Source: Chlorogloea purpurea SAG 13.99
GTDB lineage: Bacteria; Cyanobacteriota; Cyanobacteriia; Cyanobacteriales; Microcystaceae
DNA: 64,000 bases
Reading direction: 5' to 3'
Assembly: GCA_016903695.1 (NCBI GenBank)
Contig: JADQBB010000001.1
Location: 248,001-312,000 of the forward strand
In this document: positions 38,770 through 48,965 of the stretch, piece by piece
Position numbering within the stretch: position 1 is the first letter of the stretch
Layout of the letters: each line of letters begins with the position of its first letter
The notes under the pieces: generated by a model
Seen by the model: the letters and a program-made list of their open reading frames with translations, nothing else
Told to the model about the DNA's origin: nothing
Database searches by the model: none
Position numbers and translations under genes: made by a program

Positions 38770-41286
38770 ATGAGTAACGCACAAGACACCCGACATATCC
38801 TAGTAGTGGAAGACCAAAAATCAAAGCGAATTGTTGCCCTGCGAGACAATACTTATTCGATCGGACGAGATCCCACCAGCGCTATTATTATCTACGATCG
38901 ACAAGTTTCCCGCCATCACGCTACCCTTTTACGAGTCACGGACTATCAAAACCACCAGGACTTCTACCGGGTCATCGACGGCAATTTACAAGGTAAGCGC
39001 AGCACTAACGGCATCATGGTCAACGGCAAATACTGTCTCTCCCATGAATTGAAACCAGGCGACGTGATCCGTTTCGGGACTAAAGCTAAAGCAAGTTATC
39101 AAGTGATATCGGGTTCCTCGGAGTTAGAATTAGATAAAAATCACGACAACGAACCCAGCCTCAGCGAGATTTTCGGAATTAGTAACATCGAGCGAGAGAC
39201 GGAAATAGAAGATTCGGAAACGAAAACCGCCCTGGCTTTCTCCACCCAAACAGACGAAGACCCCCCGACCAATATACTTCGCTCCTCGCCCCAATTATCA
39301 GAATTCAGCCCCAACCCCATTCTCGAGTTTTCTCCCTTGGGCGAAATTACTTACCTTAACCCGGCAGCTAACGTCAGGTTTCCCAGTTTGCGCCAGTTAC
39401 ATCGCGAACACCCGATTTTAAAAGGTTTATTAGACCAGGTGATAACTCATGAAAAAACCTCCTACGTCAGGGACATAGAGGTAGATGATTTTTCCTACGA
39501 GCAGCACATCGTTTATCTAGTAGATAACCAATTAATTCGCACCTACTTATTCGACGTGACCAAATATAAAAAAGCCGAGAATCAACTTAACTATATCGGT
39601 GATTATTATAAATTTTTAGTACAACAAACTACAGAAGGGATTTTACTGGTAGACGCGAAAAATAAACAAGTAATAGAAGCTAATAGCGCCTATTGCAAAT
39701 TATTGGGCTACGGTAGTAAAGAGATAACGAATTTGAATATTTACGGGTTGATCGCCCTAGAAAAAGAGGTGATCGATAATATTCTCGATCCCCTATCCAT
39801 AGATAGCTCATTTTACGTGGAAGAATCACTACACCGGTGTCAAGACGGTTCTCTAGTAAGCGTGGAAGAAAAAATTACCCGCTCTATTTTTAACAATAAG
39901 GAAATTTTTTGTTTCGCGGTCAGAGATGTGAGCGATCGCAAAAAAGCCGAAGAAAGACTCCAATATCAATCTTTTCACGACCCTTTAACTAACTTACCCA
40001 ACCGTTTATTATTCAACAAACAATTATCGCTAGCGATCGCTAACGCCCAGAGAAATCAAAGCCTTTTGGCGGTCATGTTCCTAGATTTGGATTCTTTCCA
40101 GAACATTAATAATACTCTCGGACATTCGATCGGCGATGAACTTTTACAGACCTTGGCTATCCGTTTAACTAATTCACTACGGGCGGGGGATACGGTAGCC
40201 CGCTGGGGCAGCGATGAATTTACCCTCTTACTACCGCGGATCAAAAATACCGAAGACACGGTGAAATTAGCCGAGAGAATCTTCGAGAATCTTAAACAAC
40301 CTTTCCAGATAAACGAACACGAATTACAGATCAAAGTGAGCATAGGTATCGCTATCTATCCCCAGGACGGAGAAGATAAAGAAAACCTCTTGAAAAATGC
40401 CGATGCCGCCCTCTCTCGCACTAAAACCAGGGGCAGGAATAACTATCAATTTTATGCCCCATCCATGTCCTCTGAATCGGCTCGATTGCTGAAGTTAGAG
40501 ACCGCCATCCATATGGCTCTAGATAAACAACAATTTAGTCTCTGTTACCAGCCCCAAGTCCATATGACGGGCGGTAAAATAACCGGGATTGAAGCTTTAA
40601 TTCGCTGGCAACATCCCGAATTCGGGATCATCGCGCCAGGGAAATTCTTACATCTAGCGGAAAAAACCGATTTAATGCTACACATCGGTAAATGGGTTTT
40701 AAAAACTGCTTGCGAGCAAAATCTGAGTTGGCAGAGGGACGGATTACCGCCGGTGACTATGAGTGTTAATCTTTCGGGGGTGGAGTTTCAACAACCCAAT
40801 CTAGTAGAGTCGGTGGCCCGGCTATTGGAGAAAATCGGCTTAGATCCTCAGTGGCTAGAATTAGAGATAACCGAAAAAACCTTGCGGCAGAATTTACAAT
40901 CGGCCCGGCAGATTTTTCAAGATTTTCAGAGTTTGGGAGTGCGTATTGGTTTAGATGATTTTGGTAGGGGTTATTCAGCGCTAGGATATTTAAAACAGTT
41001 TCCTTTCCGTACCTTGAAATTAGATCAGGTGTTCATCCGTGACTTGCGAGGTAACGCTCAAGAGAGAGCGATCATCTCTGCGGCTATGGCTTTAGGTAAA
41101 GGGTTTAATTTCCGTGTCGTGGCCAAAGGAGTGGAAACGGAACAACAAGCGGAAATTTTACGAACTTTGGACTGCAATGAAGCTCAAGGTTATTTGTTCA
41201 GTAGGCCCCTTTCCCCTGAGGCCACTTATCAATTTCTGAGTCAAAAGGCTCAAAAGCAGGTTGCGAAGATTGTTAGTTTGAGTTAG
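38770..41286 (+). CDS. FHA-PAS-PAS-GGDEF-EAL signalling protein (first of three paralogues)
   Basis: This 838-residue protein has a FHA domain (residues 8-115: YSIGRDPTSAIIIYDRQVSR, HHATLL), PAS-like units (SPNPILEFSPLGEITYLNPA and FLVQQTTEGILLVDAKNKQV), a GGDEF domain at about 400-560 and an EAL domain at about 575-830. The GGDEF signature reads GSDEF. In the EAL domain most catalytic blocks stand (IEALIRW, LEITEK, LDDFG), but AEGVE has become AKGVE, replacing a metal-binding glutamate. It may have lost one or both enzyme activities and act as a c-di-GMP or phosphothreonine reader. Confidence 0.92.
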   Translation: MSNAQDTRHILVVEDQKSKRIVALRDNTYSIGRDPTSAIIIYDRQVSRHHATLLRVTDYQNHQDFYRVIDGNLQGKRSTNGIMVNGKYCLSHELKPGDVIRFGTKAKASYQVISGSSELELDKNHDNEPSLSEIFGISNIERETEIEDSETKTALAFSTQTDEDPPTNILRSSPQLSEFSPNPILEFSPLGEITYLNPAANVRFPSLRQLHREHPILKGLLDQVITHEKTSYVRDIEVDDFSYEQHIVYLVDNQLIRTYLFDVTKYKKAENQLNYIGDYYKFLVQQTTEGILLVDAKNKQVIEANSAYCKLLGYGSKEITNLNIYGLIALEKEVIDNILDPLSIDSSFYVEESLHRCQDGSLVSVEEKITRSIFNNKEIFCFAVRDVSDRKKAEERLQYQSFHDPLTNLPNRLLFNKQLSLAIANAQRNQSLLAVMFLDLDSFQNINNTLGHSIGDELLQTLAIRLTNSLRAGDTVARWGSDEFTLLLPRIKNTEDTVKLAERIFENLKQPFQINEHELQIKVSIGIAIYPQDGEDKENLLKNADAALSRTKTRGRNNYQFYAPSMSSESARLLKLETAIHMALDKQQFSLCYQPQVHMTGGKITGIEALIRWQHPEFGIIAPGKFLHLAEKTDLMLHIGKWVLKTACEQNLSWQRDGLPPVTMSVNLSGVEFQQPNLVESVARLLEKIGLDPQWLELEITEKTLRQNLQSARQIFQDFQSLGVRIGLDDFGRGYSALGYLKQFPFRTLKLDQVFIRDLRGNAQERAIISAAMALGKGFNFRVVAKGVETEQQAEILRTLDCNEAQGYLFSRPLSPEATYQFLSQKAQKQVAKIVSLS

Positions 41287-41331
41287 GTTTTGGGAACTCT
41301 TAAAATAAGAGAGTCTATCACCGCTTTTGCT

Positions 41332-43434
41332 ATGAACGTTCTGCCCCAATTCCGTCATATTCTGGTTATAGAAGACCAGAAGGCCCGCCGGATTATTGCC
41401 CTAGAGGAACAAACTTATTCGATCGGACGAGAATCTACCAACGAGATCATTATTTATGAGAAAGTCGTGTCCCGCCAGCACGCTACTTTACTCCGTATTA
41501 AAAAATCCCCCAATCTCGATAATTATTCCTATCGCATCGTCGATGGTGATTTAAACGGTAATCGCAGTACCAACGGCGTTGTCATCAATGGTAATAATTA
41601 TGAAAGCCACGATCTAAAACACGGCGATGTTATCTATTTCGGCGGCAAAGCCAAGGCTAGTTACTATATACTATCGAATTCCCTCGATATATCTTTATTC
41701 GATGGCAACGATTCCACTCAATTAGAAAATTTCATCGATTCTCAACCGAGTTTGGGCGATCCGGGTAAGTCTACTTTGGTATCAGCCGATAATGAATTAA
41801 ATAGATTAGAAAAACAAGATTTAGTGCGCTTAGCTTCTTTCCCGGAATTAAGCCCCAACGCTATTATTGAAATTAGTTATGGGGGAGCGATTACTTATAT
41901 TAATCCAGCCGCTAATCTCAAATTTAAAAGTTTACAAAAAGAGCAATTTAACCATCCAATTTTAATGGGATTATTAGAGCAAGCTCAAAATAGTGAAGGT
42001 AATTTGCTATTGCGGGAAGTGCAGGTAAATGATGAGGTATACGAGCAGTTCGTCCATTATCTCAGCGATAGTAAATTGATCAGAAGTTATATATTTGATA
42101 TTACCGATCGTAAGCGCAACGAGCAGAAATTAAAATACCAAGCTTTTCACGACTTATTAACTGGTTTGCCGAATCGTGCGTGGTTTAATAAACAATTATC
42201 CCTGTCCCTCGAACAAGCCAAACGTAGTAAACAAAGTATGGCGATCGTTTTTTTAGACTTGGATGAATTTAAAAATATTAACGATACTCTCGGTCATACC
42301 GTCGGGGATAAAGTATTACAGAACTTCGCCCAAAGACTTACTAACTGCGTGCGTGCGGGGGATAGTGTCGCCCGGTGGGGAGGCGATGAATTCACCTTAC
42401 TACTACCCCAGATCAACGATCGCGATGATACGATTAAACTGGCCCAGAGAATCGTCGATGCTTTAAGAGAACCGGTAGAGATTCAAGACCAGCAAATATA
42501 TTTAAAAACCAGTTTGGGCATCGCCATCTATCCCACTGACGGCGAAGATGGGGAAACATTGCTGAAAAATGCCGATGCGGCCTTATATCGCGCTAAAGAT
42601 AGAGGGCGTAACTGCTATCAATTCTATAGCAATACCATGACATCTAAAGCCTCTTTATTACTGAAAATAGAAGCTTTACTGCATCACGCTTTAAAAAACA
42701 ACGAGTTAGCCCTTCACTATCAACCCCAGGTGAAATTGAAAACCGGGGAGATCACGGGTATGGAGGCACTACTACGCTGGTATCATAAAGATTTAGGACA
42801 GATCGCCCCTAGTAAATTAATTCCCTTGGCGGAGAAAACCGATTTGATCATCCCCCTCGCTGAATGGACTTTAAGAACAGCTTGCTTACAGAATAAAGCT
42901 TGGCAAGATTCCGGTTTCAAACCCCTTCCTATTAGCGTTAACTTTTCCGTGCGACAATTCCAGCAATCGGATTTCGTGCCGATGGTCAGTAGAATCCTGC
43001 GGGAAACTGGTATCAATCCCAACTTACTGGAAATAGAAGTGACCGAAAGCGTGATCATGCCCGATGAGTCTTTTTCTAGCCAAGTATTTGCCGATATTAA
43101 AGCTTTAGGTGTACGGATCTGTTTGGATGATTTTGGAGTTGGTTATTCATCTATCTGTTATTTGCATAAGTTTCCGTTGAATACCCTTAAAATAGAGCAA
43201 AGTTTTATTCAAAATTTACAAAATAGCTCTAAAGAGATAGCTCTAGCCTCTGCTATAATGACCTTGGGGGAAAGTTTCGGATTGAGAGTTATCGCTGAGG
43301 GGGTGGAAACTCTCCAGCAATTAGAGTTGCTTCACAGGCTTAAATGCCAAGAAGTTCAAGGATTTTGGTTCAGTCGTCCTTTACCGGCGGAAGACGCAAC
43401 CAACTTATTATTTGAACACGGTTTTAACACTTAA
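41332..43434 (+). CDS. FHA-PAS-GGDEF-EAL signalling protein (second paralogue)
   Basis: This 700-residue protein has a FHA domain (YSIGRESTNEIIIYEKVVSR), one PAS-like unit (SPNAIIEISYGGAITYINPA), and complete GGDEF (ARWGGDEFTLLLP) and EAL blocks (MEALLRW, IEVTES, LDDFGVG, AEGVET, EVQGFWFSRP). Of the three paralogues it is the only one with canonical motifs in both catalytic domains. The frame can be extended to a TTG at 41290, but the ATG at 41332 gives an N-terminus (MNVLPQFRHILVIED) matching its neighbours. It starts 45 bp after the first paralogue, so cotranscription is likely. Confidence 0.92.
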   Translation: MNVLPQFRHILVIEDQKARRIIALEEQTYSIGRESTNEIIIYEKVVSRQHATLLRIKKSPNLDNYSYRIVDGDLNGNRSTNGVVINGNNYESHDLKHGDVIYFGGKAKASYYILSNSLDISLFDGNDSTQLENFIDSQPSLGDPGKSTLVSADNELNRLEKQDLVRLASFPELSPNAIIEISYGGAITYINPAANLKFKSLQKEQFNHPILMGLLEQAQNSEGNLLLREVQVNDEVYEQFVHYLSDSKLIRSYIFDITDRKRNEQKLKYQAFHDLLTGLPNRAWFNKQLSLSLEQAKRSKQSMAIVFLDLDEFKNINDTLGHTVGDKVLQNFAQRLTNCVRAGDSVARWGGDEFTLLLPQINDRDDTIKLAQRIVDALREPVEIQDQQIYLKTSLGIAIYPTDGEDGETLLKNADAALYRAKDRGRNCYQFYSNTMTSKASLLLKIEALLHHALKNNELALHYQPQVKLKTGEITGMEALLRWYHKDLGQIAPSKLIPLAEKTDLIIPLAEWTLRTACLQNKAWQDSGFKPLPISVNFSVRQFQQSDFVPMVSRILRETGINPNLLEIEVTESVIMPDESFSSQVFADIKALGVRICLDDFGVGYSSICYLHKFPLNTLKIEQSFIQNLQNSSKEIALASAIMTLGESFGLRVIAEGVETLQQLELLHRLKCQEVQGFWFSRPLPAEDATNLLFEHGFNT

Positions 43435-43499
43435 AAACTTACTCTCGTTAACTACTTTTTTAAACAAAAATTCCTAACAACATCAAAGAGGTAGAGTAA

Positions 43500-45317
43500 A
43501 TGACCAATAGTCTCCAAAAAGCACGTCATATTTTAGTAATAGAAGACGAAAGAGGGAGAAGAACGCTATCATTAGAAGAATTAAAATACGCTATTGGCAG
43601 AAAGTCGGATAGTGGCATAGTCATTTACTCTAAACAAGCCTCACGCCATCACGCCACGTTAGTGAGAAAAACTAATAACCAGACTTCCTCTTACTCCTAT
43701 TGGATCTTAGACGGGGATTTAGAGGGGAATAAAAGTCATAACGGTATTTATGTTAATGGCACTAAATGTCTCGTTCACGAATTAAAAAACGGGGATTTGA
43801 TCAACTTCGGCTGTGAGGTGAATGCTAGTTATCATATGATCACCACTAGCGGCGACACCTTCATCAGCAACGAAGATCAACCGTTGAGAACCTTGGGCAC
43901 AGAAAAAGAAACCAGTAGTAATTCTGTGGCCGTGGCCACGAAAAATGCCAATCAAAAAAGCACACTGATTTTACAAGACAGTAACACTATTCATTTTGCC
44001 GATACTATTCAAGAACAAACTTATCTTGACCTCGTTACAGAATTACCCAACAAATTACTATTCAGTGAATATTTGTCACTGGCGATCAATAACGCTATCC
44101 GTAATAATCGTTTGATCGGCTTGCTATTATTCGATGTGGAACAATTAAAAAATATTAATAATCAATACGGGTACGAAACCGGCGATCGAGTTTTACAAGG
44201 TATTAGTAAAAGGCTGAAAGATTCGGTCAGGGGTGGGGACATATTAGCGCGCTGGTCGGGAGATGATTTCATCGTCATGTTACCGCAGATCAATAGTATA
44301 GAAGACGTGGAAAAAATCAAACTCAGGATCAGCAAAGTATTCGACTCCATCTTCGATGTGGACGGGCATAAAATAATGGTGAATGTTTCTGTCGGTTCTG
44401 CCGTTTATCCCCATCAAGGTTTAGAAATTAATTTATTGATCCAGAACTTGGAAGCCAACCTCCTCATCAGCAAAAGAATCAATCAAAAAGCCAAACAAAA
44501 CACGAGCGTTGGTAGGGTTAACGAAGAAAGTAGATTAGCCCAAGCGGAGAAGATGCTACAACAGGCGCTAGACAAACAAGAATTCCAGCTTTACTATCAA
44601 CCCCAGATTAATAGTCAAACGGGGCAGATAGAAGGATTAGAAGCCCTCGTGCGCTGGAAACATCCGCAGGTGGGTTTAGTACCGCCCAATAAATTTCTAC
44701 CTCTAGCAGAAAAAACCAATCTGATCTTTCCCATCAACCGTTGGATCATACAAACCGCGTCACAACAGAATAAGAGCTGGCAGAAAGAAGGGTTATTCTC
44801 CATACCCATAACTATTAATATTTCTCCCCAACAATTCCACGACCCCTACTTCGGTCAATTGATTAAACAGGTGCTAGAAGAAACGGGATTAGAACCTCAC
44901 TTTTTAGAATTAGAAGTAACGGAATCCAATTTATTAGAGAATTTATCCACAGCCAGACAGGCGATTTTAGAATTACAAGAAATCGGGATTAGCTTATCGT
45001 TGGATGACTTTGGTTTGGGCTATTCTTCCATCAGTTATCTGAATCAATTGCCGATCAAAAAAATAAAAATAGCTCAATCGCTGGTGAAAGAATTGGTCAG
45101 CGCCGAAGCTAATACCGCCCTGATAGCCGCCATCATCGGTTTAGGGAAGAGTTTTCACGTACAAGTAGTGGCCGAGGGGGTGGAAAACCAACAACAATTG
45201 CTCACATTACAAGAATTAGGTTGTGTGAGTATGCAGGGTAATCGATTTAGCTATCCCCTACCCCTCCAAGAAACCACCAGATTTTTGCGATTACACCACA
45301 CTTTAGCGGGGCAATAG
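43500..45317 (+). CDS. FHA-GGDEF-EAL signalling protein (third paralogue, no PAS)
   Basis: This 605-residue protein keeps the FHA domain (YAIGRKSDSGIVIYSKQASR) and passes straight to a GGDEF domain, without the PAS-like unit of its neighbours. The GGDEF signature is degenerate (WSGDDFIVMLP). The EAL domain has LEALVRW, LEVTES, LDDFGLG and AEGVEN, so phosphodiesterase activity may be retained, although KIKIAQS replaces the usual KID. It follows the second paralogue after 65 bp and has an RBS-like agagg. Likely product of tandem duplication. Confidence 0.92.
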   Translation: MTNSLQKARHILVIEDERGRRTLSLEELKYAIGRKSDSGIVIYSKQASRHHATLVRKTNNQTSSYSYWILDGDLEGNKSHNGIYVNGTKCLVHELKNGDLINFGCEVNASYHMITTSGDTFISNEDQPLRTLGTEKETSSNSVAVATKNANQKSTLILQDSNTIHFADTIQEQTYLDLVTELPNKLLFSEYLSLAINNAIRNNRLIGLLLFDVEQLKNINNQYGYETGDRVLQGISKRLKDSVRGGDILARWSGDDFIVMLPQINSIEDVEKIKLRISKVFDSIFDVDGHKIMVNVSVGSAVYPHQGLEINLLIQNLEANLLISKRINQKAKQNTSVGRVNEESRLAQAEKMLQQALDKQEFQLYYQPQINSQTGQIEGLEALVRWKHPQVGLVPPNKFLPLAEKTNLIFPINRWIIQTASQQNKSWQKEGLFSIPITINISPQQFHDPYFGQLIKQVLEETGLEPHFLELEVTESNLLENLSTARQAILELQEIGISLSLDDFGLGYSSISYLNQLPIKKIKIAQSLVKELVSAEANTALIAAIIGLGKSFHVQVVAEGVENQQQLLTLQELGCVSMQGNRFSYPLPLQETTRFLRLHHTLAGQ

Positions 45318-45323
45318 ATAGTT

Positions 45324-45707
45324 TTAAGAATTACGCTCTTCCTGCATTTCTCGCTGTAGTTTCTGTTCCGATTCTAATTCTTTGCCCAGAAAATAATTGA
45401 GGAAAGTACGGATAAGGGCGATGAGAGCCAGTTGAGTTAAATCCTGCCAAGTGGGTGCGACGGTAGTACCGATAATATCGGCCCCCAGTTGAAATTCAAG
45501 AGCTAAAGCCAACCAGCGACCGAAAAGGAAGCGCATTTTATTGAAAGTAGAAGTGTGGGGGGAGTTGAAACCGAGAGACCGCCAACCCACCTGTAAGGTT
45601 TTCACAGTGCCGACGATCACGCACAGAACCGAGAGAGTTTCTAAAGCGAACTTGGAAACAGTCACCAAGTGGCGTAAACTCAGCTCTAAAGGTTCAAACC
45701 ACTGCAT
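45324..45707 (-). CDS. DUF1622 membrane protein
   Basis: This 127-residue protein has three membrane helices: ETLSVLCVIVGTVKTLQVGW, LALALEFQLGADIIGTTVAP and LTQLALIALIRTFLNYFLGK. The RXRFGRWLALALEFQLGADI block is the DUF1622 hallmark. The C-terminus is charged (KELESEQKLQREMQEERNS). Function is unknown. It is convergent with the third FHA gene, leaving 6 bp between stops. Confidence 0.85.
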   Translation of the reverse strand: MQWFEPLELSLRHLVTVSKFALETLSVLCVIVGTVKTLQVGWRSLGFNSPHTSTFNKMRFLFGRWLALALEFQLGADIIGTTVAPTWQDLTQLALIALIRTFLNYFLGKELESEQKLQREMQEERNS

Positions 45708-45883
45708 TAACCGGACTCTCCCATCAGACGGAATACTAGTTCAATTTAAAACAAGACGCGGACGAACTCGTGGTAGAAAATCTTAAATTTTCCGGGTAAA
45801 AAATCTGGACGGGGATAAATCCAGAGATCGATCGGGGAATACTATCTATAAAACAGGGAATGGTATTAACTAGGATCGTGCTT

Positions 45884-48676
45884 ATGCGTTGTCTCCACTG
45901 TCATTATCGGGAAATCGGCCCAAAGAGCGATTATTGTCCCCGTTGCGGTGCGTATTTACCCGCCCTATTGAGAGACTTACTAGCAAAAAGCACCGAATTG
46001 AGGAATGGCACCTACGAGATCGATCACGCCCTGGGAAGGGGTAACTTCGGCATCACCTACCACGCCCATCATCATCAACTGGGGCGAAGGGTGGCCATCA
46101 AAGAATTTTACCCCCAGGACTACGCCACCCGTAATCTAGAAAGCGGCGAGTTACAAATACCCTTCAATCAACGAATCACCTATGAGAAAGGTTTGCGGCG
46201 TTTCATCGATGAAGGCAGGATGCTGGTGCATATCAGCCACCCCGCGATCATTCAAGCCCAAGATTTATTCGAGGAAAGGAACACCGCCTATCTGGTGATG
46301 AATTTGATCGAAGGCAAAACCCTCACCCAACTTTTGGATTCTTGTCCTGGTCGATGCCTCCCCCCGGAAAAAGTAGAATCGTTAATGTCCCAGTTAGTGG
46401 CGGGATTGACCGCGGTTCACGAGGCGGGTATCTACCATCTCGATCTCAAACCCGATAATCTTTTAATCACCCCGGAAGAGAAACTGATCATCATCGATTT
46501 CGGGTCAGCCAAACAGGCCGCCAACCATCACGCCAGTAAAACTCGCTGTTTCACCGAATCCTACGCCGCCCCAGAATTAATGTCAGGGGGAGAGGTGGGG
46601 ATCGAAAGCGACGTGTTTGAAGTGGGGATGATCCTTTACGAGATGTTAATGGGGCAACCGCCACCATCAGCGATCGTGCGATTGGTAGATGGGGATTGTT
46701 GGACGGGAATGGCCTTGGAAGCGCCTTGGCGACAATTGGTAGACTGGGCCATCACCTTGAAAAAAGAGGAGCGCCCCAACGGGTTACAGCAATGGTGGGA
46801 CAGTCGTTTTCAAGGGCAAAAACGCCAACAGTGGCAACTCAAACCAGGTCAGAAAAGCCCCTATCATCTGCCCATGACCCTGCGGGGTCAGTTCGTCCTA
46901 CCGGATTTGCGCGAACAGGGAATGCAACAACGTCTCGGACTGGGGTGGATCAAGTCGGTTTATCCCCTCAGCGATCGCTTGGTAGTAGTTTTCGCCCCCA
47001 GCGGGGCTTCCCTGTTCGACCTTTACCGCCAAGAGATGATCTGGAATATCGATTGTCCCTGTGAATTGGGCGCGGTCAGTCCGAAAGGGGGTTACTTGGC
47101 CTTGGTGTGGCAGAAAAACATTTACCTCTGGAGTCTACAGACGGGAAAATGTATTTATCAGTTACACGGACATGGGAAAAACATCACTAGCGTGATTTTT
47201 GACGGCGGGGAATCCTTGCTTTTTTCCGCGAGTCACGATGAAACGATCAAAATTTGGGACATCAAAACCGGCAAAGAAAAGCAAACTCTACAAGGTCATA
47301 ATTGGTACGTTACCTGTCTGGCTATCAATCCCGGAAGTAATCTACTGGTATCAGGTAGTAGGGATTGTACCTTGAGACTGTGGAATATCGATTCTGGTGA
47401 CTGTTTAGAAGTGTTAAAAGGTCATAAAGACGGTGTGAAATCGGTGGTGTGGACTCCTAACGGTCGTTGGGTGGTTTCCGGGGGACGCGATCGCCACATC
47501 TGCGTCTGGGATGCGAAAAATGCGACTCTTTTACGATCTATATTCGGTCACGGGGATTGGATCACCCAGATGTCTATCAGCGACGATAGTAAATTTTTAG
47601 TTACTGCCGGTGAGATCAATGATAAAACTATCCGCGTCTGGAGTCTCCCGGAAGCTAAATTAGTACGCCAGTTATCGGGGCATGAAAATTCCGTCACCTC
47701 GGTGGCCTTCTGTCCCGACAGTCATTTAGTCGTATCCGGGGGATACGACTATTCCCTGCGCCTTTGGGATGGGGTTTCAGGACAGGAAATCAGTCAACTC
47801 AGCAAGCATACTAACTGGGTCTACTGTCTCGCCTTCAGCCCCGATGGGCGGTTATTAGCCACGGGGGGTAACGATCGCATCTTGCGCCTTTGGGATACTT
47901 TTTCCGGTGGTCTCGTGCGGGCTTGGCAGGGCCACGAGGATTGTATATCCAGTGTCGCGTTCAGCCCTGACGGCCTGTATCTGGTCTCCGGCAGTTGGGA
48001 CGAGACCGTTAAAATGTGGGACTTAGTTTCCGGCAAAACTTTAAGGATATTCACGGGTCATACTAACTTCGTCCGGGGTGTGGCTTTCCGTCCCGATGGC
48101 AAATCGATCGTTTCTGGTGGCTGGGATAGGACGATCTGGGTGTGGGACATCAGCTTCAGTCGTTGGTCTCTCACCACGGGTAAAACCCGTAAAATCAAGG
48201 GACATACCGAAGGGGTTGAATGTGTGGCTTTCAGTCCCGATGGCAAGATTCTGGCCTCTGGAAGTAAAGATAAATCGGTACGCCTCTGGGAAACCTCTTC
48301 CGGTCAAGAATTACATTGTTTGGAAGGCCATACGGGTTATATTAAATCTCTCGCCTTCTCTCCTGGCGGTCAAAGCCTCGTCTCCGCTAGTTGCGATCTC
48401 ACCTTACGTCTTTGGGATGTCACCACGGGGAAACCTTATCTAGAATTTTACGGTCATGAGGGTATTATCAATAGTGTGGCTTTCAGTCCAGATGGTCAGT
48501 GGATCGTATCCGGCGGTCACGACCTCACGGTACGTCTTTGGGATGCCACTTCGGGGCAGAATGTCTACACTTGGTACGGTCACACCCATCGTGTCAATTG
48601 CCTATCATTTAATAACGATGGCTCTTTAGTTATCTCCGGCGACAACGATGGTGTTATTCGCATCTGGAGAGTATAA
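45884..48676 (+). CDS. Ser/Thr protein kinase with zinc ribbon and WD40 propellers
   Basis: This 930-residue protein starts with a zinc ribbon (CLHCHYREIGPKSDYCPRCG) then a Hanks-type kinase (about residues 45-310): GRGNFGITY, VAIKEF, HLDLKPDN with L for R, IIDFGSAKQA, YAAPE. The HLD variant marks a non-RD-like kinase. The remaining 560 residues hold at least 13 WD40 repeats ending in xxIWD-type strands, enough for two seven-bladed propellers that probably bind partners. The start at 45884 is chosen over 45860 because agga sits at a good distance and the zinc ribbon begins at once. Confidence 0.92.
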   Translation: MRCLHCHYREIGPKSDYCPRCGAYLPALLRDLLAKSTELRNGTYEIDHALGRGNFGITYHAHHHQLGRRVAIKEFYPQDYATRNLESGELQIPFNQRITYEKGLRRFIDEGRMLVHISHPAIIQAQDLFEERNTAYLVMNLIEGKTLTQLLDSCPGRCLPPEKVESLMSQLVAGLTAVHEAGIYHLDLKPDNLLITPEEKLIIIDFGSAKQAANHHASKTRCFTESYAAPELMSGGEVGIESDVFEVGMILYEMLMGQPPPSAIVRLVDGDCWTGMALEAPWRQLVDWAITLKKEERPNGLQQWWDSRFQGQKRQQWQLKPGQKSPYHLPMTLRGQFVLPDLREQGMQQRLGLGWIKSVYPLSDRLVVVFAPSGASLFDLYRQEMIWNIDCPCELGAVSPKGGYLALVWQKNIYLWSLQTGKCIYQLHGHGKNITSVIFDGGESLLFSASHDETIKIWDIKTGKEKQTLQGHNWYVTCLAINPGSNLLVSGSRDCTLRLWNIDSGDCLEVLKGHKDGVKSVVWTPNGRWVVSGGRDRHICVWDAKNATLLRSIFGHGDWITQMSISDDSKFLVTAGEINDKTIRVWSLPEAKLVRQLSGHENSVTSVAFCPDSHLVVSGGYDYSLRLWDGVSGQEISQLSKHTNWVYCLAFSPDGRLLATGGNDRILRLWDTFSGGLVRAWQGHEDCISSVAFSPDGLYLVSGSWDETVKMWDLVSGKTLRIFTGHTNFVRGVAFRPDGKSIVSGGWDRTIWVWDISFSRWSLTTGKTRKIKGHTEGVECVAFSPDGKILASGSKDKSVRLWETSSGQELHCLEGHTGYIKSLAFSPGGQSLVSASCDLTLRLWDVTTGKPYLEFYGHEGIINSVAFSPDGQWIVSGGHDLTVRLWDATSGQNVYTWYGHTHRVNCLSFNNDGSLVISGDNDGVIRIWRV

Positions 48677-48803
48677 AGCGCTCGTGTATCACGTTATTAT
48701 GGCGGTGTAGCACATCCGCGATTAACTTGATTTTTGAGACTTAAACCAGACCTCGCTGTTATCAGTCCAGCGTGTCTTTTGAACTAACAGGAGAATGCGG
48801 GAA

Positions 48804-48965
48804 ATGTTACGTAAATTTTTAGATTATTTCAGAAATAATAGACCAATAAATTTCAAAAAGCAAACTACTTCACAAAAGTTAGCCCAATGGGAAGTAGATG
48901 CTATATGTCAACAGGGAGTCATCGGTTTAGAAGAAGTATGGGGGTTATACGATATGTGGATCTAA
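48804..48965 (+). CDS. Small 53-residue ORF with W-rich C-terminus
   Basis: An ATG preceded by aggagaatgcggga encodes LRKFLDYFRNNRPINFKKQ followed by a more hydrophobic acidic segment ending GVIGLEEVWGLYDMWI. The basic N-terminal helix and the tail fit a small regulatory protein. I do not recognise it. It lies 127 bp after the WD40 kinase and its stop overlaps the convergent pilin-like gene by 4 bp, a spacing typical of real genes in this window. Confidence 0.55.
   Translation: MLRKFLDYFRNNRPINFKKQTTSQKLAQWEVDAICQQGVIGLEEVWGLYDMWI

Noticed and set aside
41290-41331. TTG start extending the second FHA protein by 14 residues
   Set aside because: The ATG at 41332 aligns with the N-termini of both paralogues.
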